The notes below the pieces were generated by a model, which did no database searches, was not told where the DNA came from, and was given only the letters and a program-made list of their open reading frames with translations. From Flavobacterium frigoris (GTDB taxonomy: Bacteria > Bacteroidota > Bacteroidia > Flavobacteriales > Flavobacteriaceae): a DNA stretch of 64,000 nucleotides. Numbering within the stretch: position 1 is the first letter of the stretch; each line of letters opens with the position of its first letter. This document shows positions 1 through 8,454 of the stretch, one piece after another. The stretch covers positions 1-64,000 of the forward strand of contig NZ_FOFZ01000009.1 in NCBI RefSeq assembly GCF_900111075.1, in the 5' to 3' direction. The translations under genes and the position numbers were made by a program.

Positions 1-96
1 TGGTCAATTTGAACTGGAAAGTGGTGGTCAGTTTGCCCCGGAACTGGTGGTCAATTTACACTGGAAAGTGGTGGTCAATTTGACTGGTTTTTCCAA
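1..96. mobile_element. End of an IS21-like insertion sequence (multiple terminal repeats)
   Basis: Four direct copies of a unit beginning TGGTCA(A/G)TTT start at about 1, 25, 48 and 72, spaced 23-24 bases, most followed by a GGAA or TGGAAA stretch. IS21-family elements carry several such repeats at each end as transposase sites, and this repeat word is familiar from Bacteroidota members. No istA or istB is inside the window, so the element body lies to the left. The repeats stop at about 96, where the reading of the TANFOR pseudogene begins, so this is probably the insertion boundary. The family call is from memory of the repeat pattern. Confidence 0.6.
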
Positions 97-911
97 TTTT
101 ACCTCATAATCATAATTGTCTAATGCGCCACTCCAAGTGATTTTGGCTCACTTGAGCTGCCGCAATCCCCAGTGGTGCTTGGCATTGTATCAGATAGTCA
201 AAAGAGAAAATGGCGCTATAACCGTTATTCTTAAACACGCCTATTTCTTCGGCATTGGCCATCGCTTTCACACGCCAAGCATAGCGTTTGCCAGGTATCA
301 GTTGGGGTTCATTGATACTGTATTGTAAAATAGTGTTCCGTACCTTAGTGGTATATAATGGTGGCGAGTATAAAAAGGCGTTTTCTACTGGGGTATTGTT
401 GTCCCAAATTTCTACCAAAGAAAACTCATAGACTACATTGCTCACATTTATATTTCGGGGAGTCCAGCTAAAAACAATATTTTGTATGTTTTGCTGCATG
501 ATTTCCTGCTTGTTAGTAGGCAGGTTTAAAAACGGTGGGTCATTCTGGAAAATAACGGTGGTCACGCAGGATTTGCGAGATAATTTTTTATTAGTCAGTA
601 CATCATATACTTCAAGGCAAAACTCATAAATACCTTCGGGTAATGCGTTTGCATAGACGTTGGGGTTCAAGCCCTGTAGGTTTTGGAACTTAAAATAAGG
701 GGCTAACTCTATATTTGTCAATTGTAATGGAACTCCTCCCTCCAGATACAAAGCTTTTTCTCCCACCACATAATCATTGGTGTTAAACTGGATGCCGTTG
801 CCTTTAAAATAGGTTTTCAGTCGCACTTGACGATTTAAGATGCTCAAATCATTCAGTACGAGCTATACTTTTATAGGACTGTTTAGCGTCGTAGCATCCG
901 CATAATTATCA
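97..911 (-). pseudogene. Broken TANFOR / fibronectin-type III surface protein fragment
   Basis: The longest open piece (110-847) reads like the TANFOR domain found in large secreted flavobacterial proteins, with LEGGVPLQLTN, LPEGIYEFCLEVYD and an FN3-like tail. The similarity continues beyond it at both ends. Upstream, the same frame reads DATTLNSPIKV, then a TAG at 863-865, then LVLNDLSILN, so one Tyr codon has become a stop. Downstream the frame breaks near 137, and another frame continues as ITWSGALDNYDYEVKLEK into the IS21-like end. The gene therefore has a nonsense mutation, a frameshift, no N-terminus and an IS cutting off its C-terminus. It is not functional. Confidence 0.75.
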
Positions 912-924
912 AAATAAAAATAAA

Positions 925-1170
925 ACCCACATTCATAAAATTTATATTCTACCAGAAACCCAAGGAAAAGGTATTGGTAAAACGTTACTCGATGCTGTGG
1001 AGCAATCTGCTTTAAAAGAAGAATCTGAAATAATTTCTTTGAATGTAGACAGATACAATACGGCGCTTAACTTCTACAAAAAAATTAGTTTTGAAATAAC
1101 CGAAGAGGTCGACATCACTTTTGGCGAGGGTTACCTTATGGAAGATTATATTATGGAAAAGAAATTGTGA
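925..1170 (+). pseudogene. C-terminal remnant of a GNAT N-acetyltransferase
   Basis: An open frame without a start codon reads KIYILPETQGKGIGKTLL, then DAVEQSALKEESEIISLNV, then NTALNFYKKISFEI and ends YIMEKKL at a TGA. The Q-G-K-G-I-G-K acetyl-CoA loop (motif A) and the NxxAxxFYKKxGF-like motif B are typical of GNAT acetyltransferases. The N-terminal half is missing, and an in-frame stop lies just upstream at 892-894. It abuts the oppositely oriented TANFOR remnant, so two truncated genes have been joined. Bases 1171-1253, before nadB ends, hold nothing I recognise. Confidence 0.75.
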
Positions 1171-1253
1171 TTGATTAGTATATATTGAGGATAAACCCTT
1201 CCTGTTTTTAAATAGTTAAAATGGAGTTTTTTTTGAATTTCACACAAAATTCG

Positions 1254-2774
1254 TTACACTTTCATAAAACCACCTCGATTATCATTTCTCCTAATAGAAT
1301 CTTGTGCGATTAAATAACCTACGATAATCATATTTTGTAGCTCCCATAAAGCAATATTGATTTGATGGGTTTTAGACAAATGGTCTAGTTCGTTTTGCCA
1401 CTGTAGCAATTGTTCTTTTGCATTAAGTAAATCGATGTTATTGCGAACGATTCCTGCGTTTTGTCGCATTAAAAGCTGTAATGCTGCTTTCTTAGTATTA
1501 ATAAAATTTAAATTTACTTCAGGTTTGTCTAATACAATCCAATTCGAAATTAAATTGATTGCATCTTGGTTTTTTAAGGAGGCTTTCGACAAATAATTAT
1601 AGATTTTATCTGAATATACTAAGGCTTCCAGTAGGGAGTTGGAGGCCAGTCGGTTGGCGCCGTGCAATCCCGTTTGGGAACATTCGCCGCAGGCGAATAA
1701 ATTTTCGATAGATGTTTTTCCGTGTTTATCCACCACAATACCGCCACAAAGATAATGCTGGGCAGGAACTACTGGAATCCAATCTTTGGCAATGTCTATG
1801 CCGATGCTTTTACAACGTTCATAAATCATAGGGAAATGTTTTGTAAAAGCTTCTATGTCTAAATGGGTGCAATCTAAATAAACACATTTGTCACCTGATT
1901 TTTTTAGTTCCATATCAATACTTTGCGAAACGACATCTCGGGAAGCCAATTCTTCTCTTTGGTCGTAATCAAGCATGAATCGGTATCCGTTTTTAGTTCG
2001 TAAATAAGCACCAAATCCGCGAACTGCTTCCGAAATCAAAAATGCAGAACCAGCAGTATCCTCATATAATGCAGTGGGGTGAAATTGTATAAATTCCATA
2101 TCCTTGATGACTGCATTGATACGACTAGCCATAGCAATACCATCTCCTGTTGCAATCACTGGATTCGTGGTATGTCCATAAAGATGTCCAATACCACCAG
2201 TGGCTAGTAAAGTATATTCAGATTGAAATGTAACGATTTTGTTTATTTTTTGATTTAAAGCATAGGCACCCAGGCAACGATTGTTTTCAGTAATTAAATC
2301 AAGGGTAAAATGATGATCTAGAACTGTAATATTTTCTTTTTGATATACTTGTTCAAGTATAGCGCGTTCAATTTCGAAACCAGTTTGATCTTTATGATGT
2401 ACGACTCTGTTTTGAGAATGGCCTCCTTCTTTACCTAGGTCAAAAGTTCCTTTGGAATTGGTATCAAATTTAGCTCCCCAAGCTATCAGTTCTTTCAAAC
2501 GTTCAGGGCCTTCGGTAACTACCATTTTTACTGCATCTATATTACAGAGTCCATCACCACAAATCAAGGTATCTTCGATGTGTTTTTGATAGGAATCTTC
2601 AGTTTCATTGGTCACAATGGCAATTCCTCCTTGTGCATATTTTGTATTCGATTCGTCTGCCGATGCTTTTGTAATTATCGTAACTTTTTTATCAGGGAAT
2701 AGATCTGCAATTTTTATAGCAAAGGTCAATCCCGCTATTCCAGAACCAATGATTAAGTAATTTGTATGTATCAT
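1254..2774 (-). CDS. nadB: L-aspartate oxidase (quinolinate synthase B)
   Basis: This is a 506-residue FAD enzyme that oxidises L-aspartate to iminoaspartate, the first step of de novo NAD synthesis. The N-terminus has the Rossmann FAD motif GSGIAGLTFAIKIA. It is followed by KYAQGGIA, EGGHSQNRVVHHKD, the active-site-type MEFIQFHPTALY and the FAD-proximal GLHGANRLASNSLLEALVYS. Its length is normal for NadB and distinguishes it from succinate dehydrogenase flavoproteins, which are longer. Its ATG overlaps the nadA stop by one base (TAATG), so the two are translationally coupled and their products act consecutively. Confidence 0.95.
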   Translation of the reverse strand: MIHTNYLIIGSGIAGLTFAIKIADLFPDKKVTIITKASADESNTKYAQGGIAIVTNETEDSYQKHIEDTLICGDGLCNIDAVKMVVTEGPERLKELIAWGAKFDTNSKGTFDLGKEGGHSQNRVVHHKDQTGFEIERAILEQVYQKENITVLDHHFTLDLITENNRCLGAYALNQKINKIVTFQSEYTLLATGGIGHLYGHTTNPVIATGDGIAMASRINAVIKDMEFIQFHPTALYEDTAGSAFLISEAVRGFGAYLRTKNGYRFMLDYDQREELASRDVVSQSIDMELKKSGDKCVYLDCTHLDIEAFTKHFPMIYERCKSIGIDIAKDWIPVVPAQHYLCGGIVVDKHGKTSIENLFACGECSQTGLHGANRLASNSLLEALVYSDKIYNYLSKASLKNQDAINLISNWIVLDKPEVNLNFINTKKAALQLLMRQNAGIVRNNIDLLNAKEQLLQWQNELDHLSKTHQINIALWELQNMIIVGYLIAQDSIRRNDNRGGFMKV

Positions 2775-3703
2775 TATTTGGATAATTCTAGCATACGCTC
2801 AATAGGAAGTAATGCTTTTTTACGAATATTTTCGGGAACATTAATCTCTGGAGTTTCATTTAGCAAACAATTGTATACTTTTTTTAAAGTATTCATTTTC
2901 ATATAGGCGCATTCACTACAAGCGCAAGTGTTATCGTCTTTAGCTGGCGCCGGTATCAATATTTTTTCCGGTACTTCTTGTTGCATTTTATGAAGAATTC
3001 CTGCTTCGGTAGCGACAATGAATTTGTTGTTAGAACTTGTTTTTACATATTCAATCATTCCTGCTGTTGAACCTATATAACTCGCGGTTTTTAAAATATG
3101 TGTTTCTGACTCAGGATGGGCAATGATTGTAGCATCTGGATGTAACTTGTAGACTTCGATTAATTTGTCTAGTGAAAAGGCTTCGTGTACAACACAAGAG
3201 CCACGCCATACCAGCATGTTACGCCCTGTTTTTTCAATAATATATTTCCCTAAGTTCTTGTCTGGCGCAAAAATAATCGGTCTATCTTTTGGTATTGATT
3301 CTACTATTTTTACCGCATTTGATGAGGTACAAACAATGTCGCTTAATGCTTTAATTTCGGCAGAGCAGTTCACATAGCTGATGACAATATGGTCTGGATG
3401 CTGGTCTATGAATTGTTGGAACAAATCTGGTGGACAGGATTCTGCTAACGAACAACCTGCTTTTATATCTGGTAAAATTACTTTCTTAGTCGGGTTTAAT
3501 ATTTTGGCGGTTTCAGCCATAAAATGAACTCCTGCAAAAAGTATAATGTCAGCATCCACTTTCATTGCTTCCTGCGATAATCCTAAACTATCGCCCACAT
3601 AATCCGCTACATCCTGAATAGCAGCTTCTTGATAATAATGGGCTAGAATTACTGCGTTTTTTTCTTTTTTTAATGCTAATATTTTTTCTTTTAAACTGTT
3701 CAT
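2774..3703 (-). CDS. nadA: Quinolinate synthase A
   Basis: NadA condenses iminoaspartate with dihydroxyacetone phosphate to quinolinate using a [4Fe-4S] cluster. From the ATG at 3703 (MNSLKEK) it is 309 residues. An open frame extends upstream only with a TTG start into what looks like promoter DNA, so I reject that extension. Visible cluster-type cysteines are in GCSLAESC (first near residue 84), [11 protein letters not shown] (near 170) and CACSECAYM (near 260-265), matching the three-cysteine spacing of the family. The [20 protein letters not shown] segment is characteristic. It is the first gene of a nadA-nadB operon. Confidence 0.95.
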   Translation of the reverse strand: MNSLKEKILALKKEKNAVILAHYYQEAAIQDVADYVGDSLGLSQEAMKVDADIILFAGVHFMAETAKILNPTKKVILPDIKAGCSLAESCPPDLFQQFIDQHPDHIVISYVNCSAEIKALSDIVCTSSNAVKIVESIPKDRPIIFAPDKNLGKYIIEKTGRNMLVWRGSCVVHEAFSLDKLIEVYKLHPDATIIAHPESETHILKTASYIGSTAGMIEYVKTSSNNKFIVATEAGILHKMQQEVPEKILIPAPAKDDNTCACSECAYMKMNTLKKVYNCLLNETPEINVPENIRKKALLPIERMLELSK

Positions 3704-3801
3704 TTTTAGTAGTTTTACATATTTTAAATTCGTCAAAATTGGCAAAAAATCTTTGTTATTGTAATAGCTGTTGTGATTTTTTTTGGCGATCTTGATTAGT
3801 T

Positions 3802-5061
3802 TTACAAAAGAGCTATTTCGATGTTTTTATGAATTGTTATTTTTAAATCGCTTATAAAAGCGAATAAATGATCGATTTCGACATGGTCCATTATTACAAT
3901 TTTATACCATTGATTATTTTTATCATGTTTTTGGGGAACTAAATCATATTTTTCAACTAGTTCGGGACTAATAGAGCTAGCGTCAATAGTGACAATATTC
4001 ATATAGCTTTCTCTAAAATAATTTACATTTAAAATTTGTAATTGTTCGCATAGCCATTCTGTTCTCATTTGTAAAATACGAATTTTTTCACACCAACCAT
4101 AAGTGCCGTAAGTAAATAATATCATCCAAACAGCTACTGCATTAGCACCAGAACGACTCCCGCACAAGGTTAAGTCCATGCCTTTAACATATTCAGCTTC
4201 CTTAGTAAGGACATTTTCTATTAATCCTTTTCTACAAATAAAAACTCCAGTTCCATAAGGAGCTTGAAGCATTTTATGAGCGTCGATAGTTATGGAGCTA
4301 ATTTTTGGATTTTCGAAGTTAATGCTACTTGCTTTATTACTAAATGGATAAACAAAACCACCATAAGCAGCGTCTATATGGATTTTATAATTTAAATGAT
4401 GTTTATCAAGAATTTGAATATAATCATTGGGATCATCAACTGCGCCAAACATGGTGGTGCCCAGATTTGAGACCACAATAAAATATTTTTTCCCTTCAAT
4501 TTTAGCTTTAATTATCTTGTTTTCTAAAATATTGGAGTCAATAAGACGAGTCTTAAAATCAACAGGGATTTTTAACCAATCTAACATCAATAAATTAGCT
4601 GCTTTAGGAATCGAATAATGAGTATCTTCTGATGCAATAATGATTATTTCAGTTGAATTTGCAGCGAGCTTATTTATAAAATAATTACGGTACATCCAGA
4701 TTGCCTGAATATTTGCTTCGGTACCACCTGTAGCAATATATCCGTCAAAAGAGTTAAGTTCAACTTTAAAAACATCAACAGCAAGTACGTTTAATACTTC
4801 TCGCTCAATTTCCTGTGTTCCTTTAAATGCTTTTTCTGAATGACCAAAAGTGTGACAGCCAATATGGTTGGGATTTGCAACATATGTTTGTAAAATAGGA
4901 GCATTTTTTAAAAAAGAAGCATCTTCATTAAACACTTTTCCATCTAATTTAGATGCGGGGTAACCTAAAGAAGTGTCATGTGAAAAATTAACATTTTCAC
5001 TTAATGCTTGTTGAATTCTTAACTGTCTTTCAATTTGTGTCCTTTTTTTCCAGAAATGCAT
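3802..5061 (-). CDS. PLP-dependent group II amino-acid decarboxylase (histidine-decarboxylase-like)
   Basis: This is a fold-type I PLP enzyme of 419 residues from the ATG at 5061; the 18 bases further upstream need a TTG. Key elements, counted from the TTG, are the ring-stacking H154 in SEDTHYS, the phosphate/N1 contact HIDAAYGG (about 234-241) and the Schiff-base lysine K269 in [17 protein letters not shown] binds the cofactor phosphate. The family decarboxylates histidine, tyrosine, aspartate or other amino acids, and the substrate cannot be read from the sequence. It is separated from nadA by about 100 bases. An aspartate-related role next to nadAB is only a guess. Confidence 0.8.
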   Translation of the reverse strand: MHFWKKRTQIERQLRIQQALSENVNFSHDTSLGYPASKLDGKVFNEDASFLKNAPILQTYVANPNHIGCHTFGHSEKAFKGTQEIEREVLNVLAVDVFKVELNSFDGYIATGGTEANIQAIWMYRNYFINKLAANSTEIIIIASEDTHYSIPKAANLLMLDWLKIPVDFKTRLIDSNILENKIIKAKIEGKKYFIVVSNLGTTMFGAVDDPNDYIQILDKHHLNYKIHIDAAYGGFVYPFSNKASSINFENPKISSITIDAHKMLQAPYGTGVFICRKGLIENVLTKEAEYVKGMDLTLCGSRSGANAVAVWMILFTYGTYGWCEKIRILQMRTEWLCEQLQILNVNYFRESYMNIVTIDASSISPELVEKYDLVPQKHDKNNQWYKIVIMDHVEIDHLFAFISDLKITIHKNIEIALL

Positions 5062-5188
5062 GATGATAATTTTAATCAAAAATACTTCTTAAAAAAAACA
5101 GAAAACATGATAAATATTAGGTTTTAACTATAAACAAAACAAATAAAATTTTATGAAAGTAGCAATGGATTGAGTCTTACAAGAAAGA

Positions 5189-5623
5189 TTAATACCTCAA
5201 GAAGGTATCACCCGATTTAATTCCCAGTGCAAGTTCCTCTAGATTGGTATTTTCAAGCATGAAAGTCAATTCATTTCTAATGGTTTTAAATTTTTCATGA
5301 ACCGGGCAAGGATGTTCCTCAGAACAGTGAATTAGGCCTAATCCACAACCTGTAAAAACACGATCACCATCAATTGCTGATACGATTTGTATTAGCTTTA
5401 TTCGGCTCATACTTTTTTTAGGAATTTCAAAACCGCCACCAACTCCTTTTATAGAATGGATAATATTATTTTTGGAAAGTATCTGTAAAATTTTGGCTGT
5501 AAAAGCCTCAGGAGAATCTATTTTTCGCGCAATATCTTTCAGTCCCACTCGGTTGTCTTGATAAGATTCAGAAGCAATAAAAATAGTAGCACGAATGCCG
5601 TATTCACAGGTTTTTGAAAACAT
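5189..5623 (-). CDS. Rrf2-family Fe-S regulator, NsrR-like
   Basis: This 144-residue protein has an Rrf2 winged helix. MFSKTCEYGIRA starts helix 1, and EAFTAKILQILSKNNIIHSIKGVGGGF forms the recognition helix and wing. Three cysteines at 93, 100 and 106 (CGLGLIHC...HPC) have the spacing of the [2Fe-2S]/[4Fe-4S] site of NsrR and IscR. NsrR senses nitric oxide through loss of this cluster and derepresses NO-detoxifying genes. It is the last gene of the leftward set that starts with ric, so it is a good candidate for the protein that binds the four AAAAGA(T/C)...TTATC(T/C)TTT palindromes. The NsrR assignment is an inference from the cysteines and context. Confidence 0.8.
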   Translation of the reverse strand: MFSKTCEYGIRATIFIASESYQDNRVGLKDIARKIDSPEAFTAKILQILSKNNIIHSIKGVGGGFEIPKKSMSRIKLIQIVSAIDGDRVFTGCGLGLIHCSEEHPCPVHEKFKTIRNELTFMLENTNLEELALGIKSGDTFLRY

Positions 5624-5667
5624 AATTTGTTTTTTTCAAAATTACGAAATAAGTTTTGTTCTAGGTA

Positions 5668-6903
5668 TTAAATAGGATAGTTTTGGGTAACAACTTGCTT
5701 TCTTTTTAATTGAATTAGTAAATTCACAGTTATGATTAATAGTCCAACGGTCAATGGTACACTACCAATGAATAAACTAAGATAATAGTAAGGAAGCGCT
5801 CCTGTATCAAAATATAAATACAATCCTTGCAGAAACAACAAGATCTCGGTAGTTACGAAACCTATCAAAAAAACTTGGATACCCCCTTTATGAAATGCGT
5901 TTTTAGTATTTAAAAATTGATGTTGCAATGCAAAACCGAACAGAAATCCAGTGATAATGCCAAGCATGGTCAGATGAATATATCCAATAACAAAATTCCG
6001 AATTTGGTGTGACATCTGAGCCAGTTCAGGCAATAAAACAACCAATTGAATTCCGATTTTTAATACCAACGAAAATAGAGCAAAACCATAAACTGTTTTT
6101 TCTAAAGAAGATAAAGTACCAAAAAACACTCGTAATTGTGATCCAGTGTTTTGAATAAAAAGTACAGCTGCAACTAATTGTAGCAACACGCCAACAACAT
6201 TTATCCAATAAAAAACAGGATTGGTAAGAAACCAACTTACCGGCAAAGCCAAAGTCATGATCGTTGCAATAACGAATAAGGTGTAGAACAAACGGAATTT
6301 TTTCTCGTCAATTTTTAATTTTATTTGTTGAAAAAACAACGCTAAAACAGCGAATAAAAACCAACCATTAAATTGAAAATGAAGAAAATACTGAATGCAT
6401 ATTTGGTAAAAAGCACTTGATTTTCCCAGTAATCCAACCGCTGGTCCCAGACACCAAACTCCGAAAGTAGAGAAAACCATAAAAAGTAAAGCGGTACGCA
6501 ACATTCTTTTTTCGGGGAAAGTAGGGGGTTTTGCCTCTTTCCAAATGAGTCGAGCGAAATAATAACTGCAAAAAATATGAAGAGTAGAAAAAAGGATAGA
6601 GACAAAAGCATAACCTTGAGCAGGGAAATCCAGCATCATGCCAATGACGGCGACTTCAGTAATCCAAAATAAGCGATTGTAAATTCGTTTTTGTTGTGCT
6701 TCTTTTGGAACAAAATTATAAATGATTAAACAATACAGCATCATATAAACCCAGCCCAACATGGCTACGTGAGAATGACCATGCATTAAAAACTGAAAAT
6801 TCACGCCTTCGATAGGCGCAACATACATCCAACGAAGTAGCAGTCCCATTAACGAGGCAATAAAAAAATTTGCAAAACAAATTACTATCCAATGTTTTTT
6901 CAT
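5668..6903 (-). CDS. Multi-spanning membrane protein, heme-copper-oxidase subunit I-like
   Basis: This is a 411-residue protein with about 11-12 hydrophobic helices. Histidines sit in membrane positions that recall subunit I of heme-copper oxidases. HGHSHVAMLGW lies in the second helix, QYFLHFQFNGW in the middle, and YIHLTMLGIITGFLFGFALQHQF near the end. No clear copper-B histidine pair (HHYY-type) is present and the protein is shorter than a true oxidase, so it may bind heme without reducing oxygen or NO. It lies between the hemerythrin gene and the NsrR-like gene in the NO-response set. Proteins like this are often loosely annotated as cbb3-type subunit I. I cannot assign an activity. Confidence 0.6.
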   Translation of the reverse strand: MKKHWIVICFANFFIASLMGLLLRWMYVAPIEGVNFQFLMHGHSHVAMLGWVYMMLYCLIIYNFVPKEAQQKRIYNRLFWITEVAVIGMMLDFPAQGYAFVSILFSTLHIFCSYYFARLIWKEAKPPTFPEKRMLRTALLFMVFSTFGVWCLGPAVGLLGKSSAFYQICIQYFLHFQFNGWFLFAVLALFFQQIKLKIDEKKFRLFYTLFVIATIMTLALPVSWFLTNPVFYWINVVGVLLQLVAAVLFIQNTGSQLRVFFGTLSSLEKTVYGFALFSLVLKIGIQLVVLLPELAQMSHQIRNFVIGYIHLTMLGIITGFLFGFALQHQFLNTKNAFHKGGIQVFLIGFVTTEILLFLQGLYLYFDTGALPYYYLSLFIGSVPLTVGLLIITVNLLIQLKRKQVVTQNYPI

Positions 6904-6952
6904 AATCAGTCTCTAATACGAAACGTAACTTTCTGCTGAATTTTAGAAATAT

Positions 6953-7008
6953 AACCATTAAGAAATTAAGGATATAAAGCCTTAACTTTTCTTAATTTAT
7001 TGATGGTT
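6953..7008. repeat. Intergenic palindromic repeat (ACCATTAAG family), copy 1
   Basis: AACCATTAAGAAATTAAGG at 6953-6971 faces an imperfect inverted partner at 6980-7008 (CCTTAA...TTCTTAATTTATTGATGGTT). The hairpin lies between two leftward genes. A second copy of the same word occurs at 8383-8439, so it is a dispersed element rather than a private terminator, although it may stabilise or end mRNA. Confidence 0.65.
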
Positions 7009-7021
7009 CAAAATATAATTT

Positions 7022-7486
7022 TTAAAGCCAAAATGCATTATCATCTTTTTCAACAAAAGCTTCTTCGGTATGAATTTCTTTAATTTTTGCTAATTGATCC
7101 GCGGTGGCTACTTTTTGAATTTCAGCAAACAATACGCGCTCTTCATAACGAATGTGTGCTTCCAATTCTATGTCTATTAGACTAAGATTTTCTTTTAAAT
7201 CTGTAGTAGCGTTGAATAAATCTTTGAGACGACTATGTTCTGACAACGCTTGTTCAATCAATGGATTATCATCACCTAAAATCGTAAAAATATATTTTTC
7301 TTCTAATTCAAAATGGGGTTTTAAATGCTTTTCAAAAAACCAATCGGTGTATTCTTTAATGCGTTCTAGTGACACTTCCTTTTTTATTCCAGTGCGTATT
7401 TTCCAGCATAGCAATAATCCGTGATGATGATTGTGGCTTAAAGGTTGTAATTCAGGGGCTCTTTTTAATGGTTTAGTATCGCTCAT
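7022..7486 (-). CDS. Hemerythrin HHE-domain protein
   Basis: The protein is 154 residues and all helical. The di-iron ligands are visible as SHNHHHGLLL near the N-terminus, WFEKHLKPHFELEEKYIF, SEHSRLKDLF and EAHIRYEERVLF. HHE proteins bind O2 or NO at a di-iron centre or store iron. Its place among ric, nrdDG and the NsrR-like regulator suggests NO or oxygen handling during anaerobic growth. It starts 42 bases after the nrdG stop in the same direction, so it is probably co-transcribed. The specific ligand is unknown. Confidence 0.85.
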   Translation of the reverse strand: MSDTKPLKRAPELQPLSHNHHHGLLLCWKIRTGIKKEVSLERIKEYTDWFFEKHLKPHFELEEKYIFTILGDDNPLIEQALSEHSRLKDLFNATTDLKENLSLIDIELEAHIRYEERVLFAEIQKVATADQLAKIKEIHTEEAFVEKDDNAFWL

Positions 7487-7528
7487 GAGCTATTTTTAAA
7501 TTAATGGTTTTTAAAGACAATGGAATAA

Positions 7529-8245
7529 TCACCCTCTAAAATGTACTTTTATTTTTTCTGTCGAAAGTTTTTCTTTTTCTAATTCCTTGAACGAATAACC
7601 TAATTTTTCAATAGTAGTCGTTCCGTTTACAAAATGCTGAATGTAATAATTTCCATTATATCCTGCTTTTTCCAAATAAAGAATCATTTGATGAATATCT
7701 TCTTTCTTTAATAAATCGGAATGCACCGTAGTACGAACTTCAAACGGCAATCGACTTTCAAGCAATAAATGTAGTGACTTTTCGAAAGGGACAAAAAGAT
7801 TTGATTGTGTTATTTTTTCAAAATTATCGGGCATCGCCTTAAAATCAAGAGCAACATAGTCAATCAGCTCTTTTTCGATTAATTCCTCAAGTACTTGGGG
7901 TTGCGAACCATTGGTGTCTATTTTGACCAGAAAGCCCATTTTTTTGACTTTTTCAATAAACACAATACTCTTTTTGTGAAGTAAACATTCGCCTCCGCTA
8001 AAGACTACAGCATCTAGTAATTGTTTCCTGCTGTTTAAGAATGCTAATGTTTTTTCAAAAGAAATACTGCCTTTACCAAAAACAATTTCGGGATTGTAAC
8101 AATACAAACACCGCATATTACAGCCTGCAAACCAAAGTATGCAAGCTGATTTATGTGGGTAATCTAATAAGGTAAATGGAGTGATGCTATAAATTGGTTT
8201 AGCAACATTTTCCTTCTGTAAAATGAGTTCGTTGTTTGTGTTCAC
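7529..8245 (-). CDS. nrdG: Anaerobic ribonucleotide reductase activase (radical SAM)
   Basis: NrdG uses a [4Fe-4S] cluster and S-adenosylmethionine to put the glycyl radical onto NrdD. The radical-SAM motif is C42NMRC46LYC49, followed by the GGE-type SAM motif SGGECLLHK. The 238-residue length is that of the longer NrdG/PflA-like activases. The start is GTG at 8245, with no ATG nearby. It lies inside the preceding small glycyl-radical ORF, with 47 bases of overlap, so translation is probably coupled. It is adjacent to its substrate polypeptides. Confidence 0.9.
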   Translation of the reverse strand: MNTNNELILQKENVAKPIYSITPFTLLDYPHKSACILWFAGCNMRCLYCYNPEIVFGKGSISFEKTLAFLNSRKQLLDAVVFSGGECLLHKKSIVFIEKVKKMGFLVKIDTNGSQPQVLEELIEKELIDYVALDFKAMPDNFEKITQSNLFVPFEKSLHLLLESRLPFEVRTTVHSDLLKKEDIHQMILYLEKAGYNGNYYIQHFVNGTTTIEKLGYSFKELEKEKLSTEKIKVHFRG

Positions 8246-8366
8246 CTTTTTTTCCTATGTTAAAACTTTCTACTGGTCTGTGATACCCCATTACGCGAGT
8301 ATATACCAGGCATTTTGTTCTCAATTTTTGATTCTCTTCTAAAATCTGATCTGCTGTTGTTTTCAT
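8199..8366 (-). CDS. Detached glycyl-radical C-terminal segment of class III ribonucleotide reductase
   Basis: This 55-residue ORF reads LRTKCLVYTRVMGYHRPVES and then FNIGKKGEH. That is the last segment of class III NrdD, which carries the radical glycine (here G27 in RVMGY). The upstream nrdD ORF stops right after its zinc site and lacks this segment. The two ORFs are separated by about 90 bases containing stops and a palindrome, so this is not a simple one-base frameshift. I chose the ATG at 8366; an ATG at 8387 adds seven residues but lies in the palindromic repeat. The 3' end overlaps nrdG by 47 bases. It may act in trans like a spare glycyl-radical domain, or the gene may have been broken. 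Confidence 0.8.
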   Translation of the reverse strand: MKTTADQILEENQKLRTKCLVYTRVMGYHRPVESFNIGKKGEHKQRTHFTEGKCC

Positions 8367-8382
8367 GTTTTTTGTTTTTTTT

Positions 8383-8439
8383 ACCATTAAGAAATGAAGA
8401 AAAGCTAAGTCTTAATGAACCATTAATTTCTTAATGGTT
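8383..8439. repeat. Intergenic palindromic repeat (ACCATTAAG family), copy 2, between the two NrdD parts
   Basis: ACCATTAAGAAAT at 8383-8395 is followed by a perfect 9-base inverted repeat, AACCATTAA and TTAATGGTT, separated by TTTC (8418-8439). The words match the element at 6953-7008. It sits exactly between the main nrdD ORF and the detached glycyl-radical ORF, so insertion of this element may have separated them. Confidence 0.7.
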
Positions 8440-8454
8440 TAACTTTTAAATTAG

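Noticed and set aside
2774..3745. Longer NadA with 14 extra N-terminal residues
   Set aside because: It needs a TTG start and the extension covers likely promoter DNA; the ATG at 3703 gives the normal NadA length.
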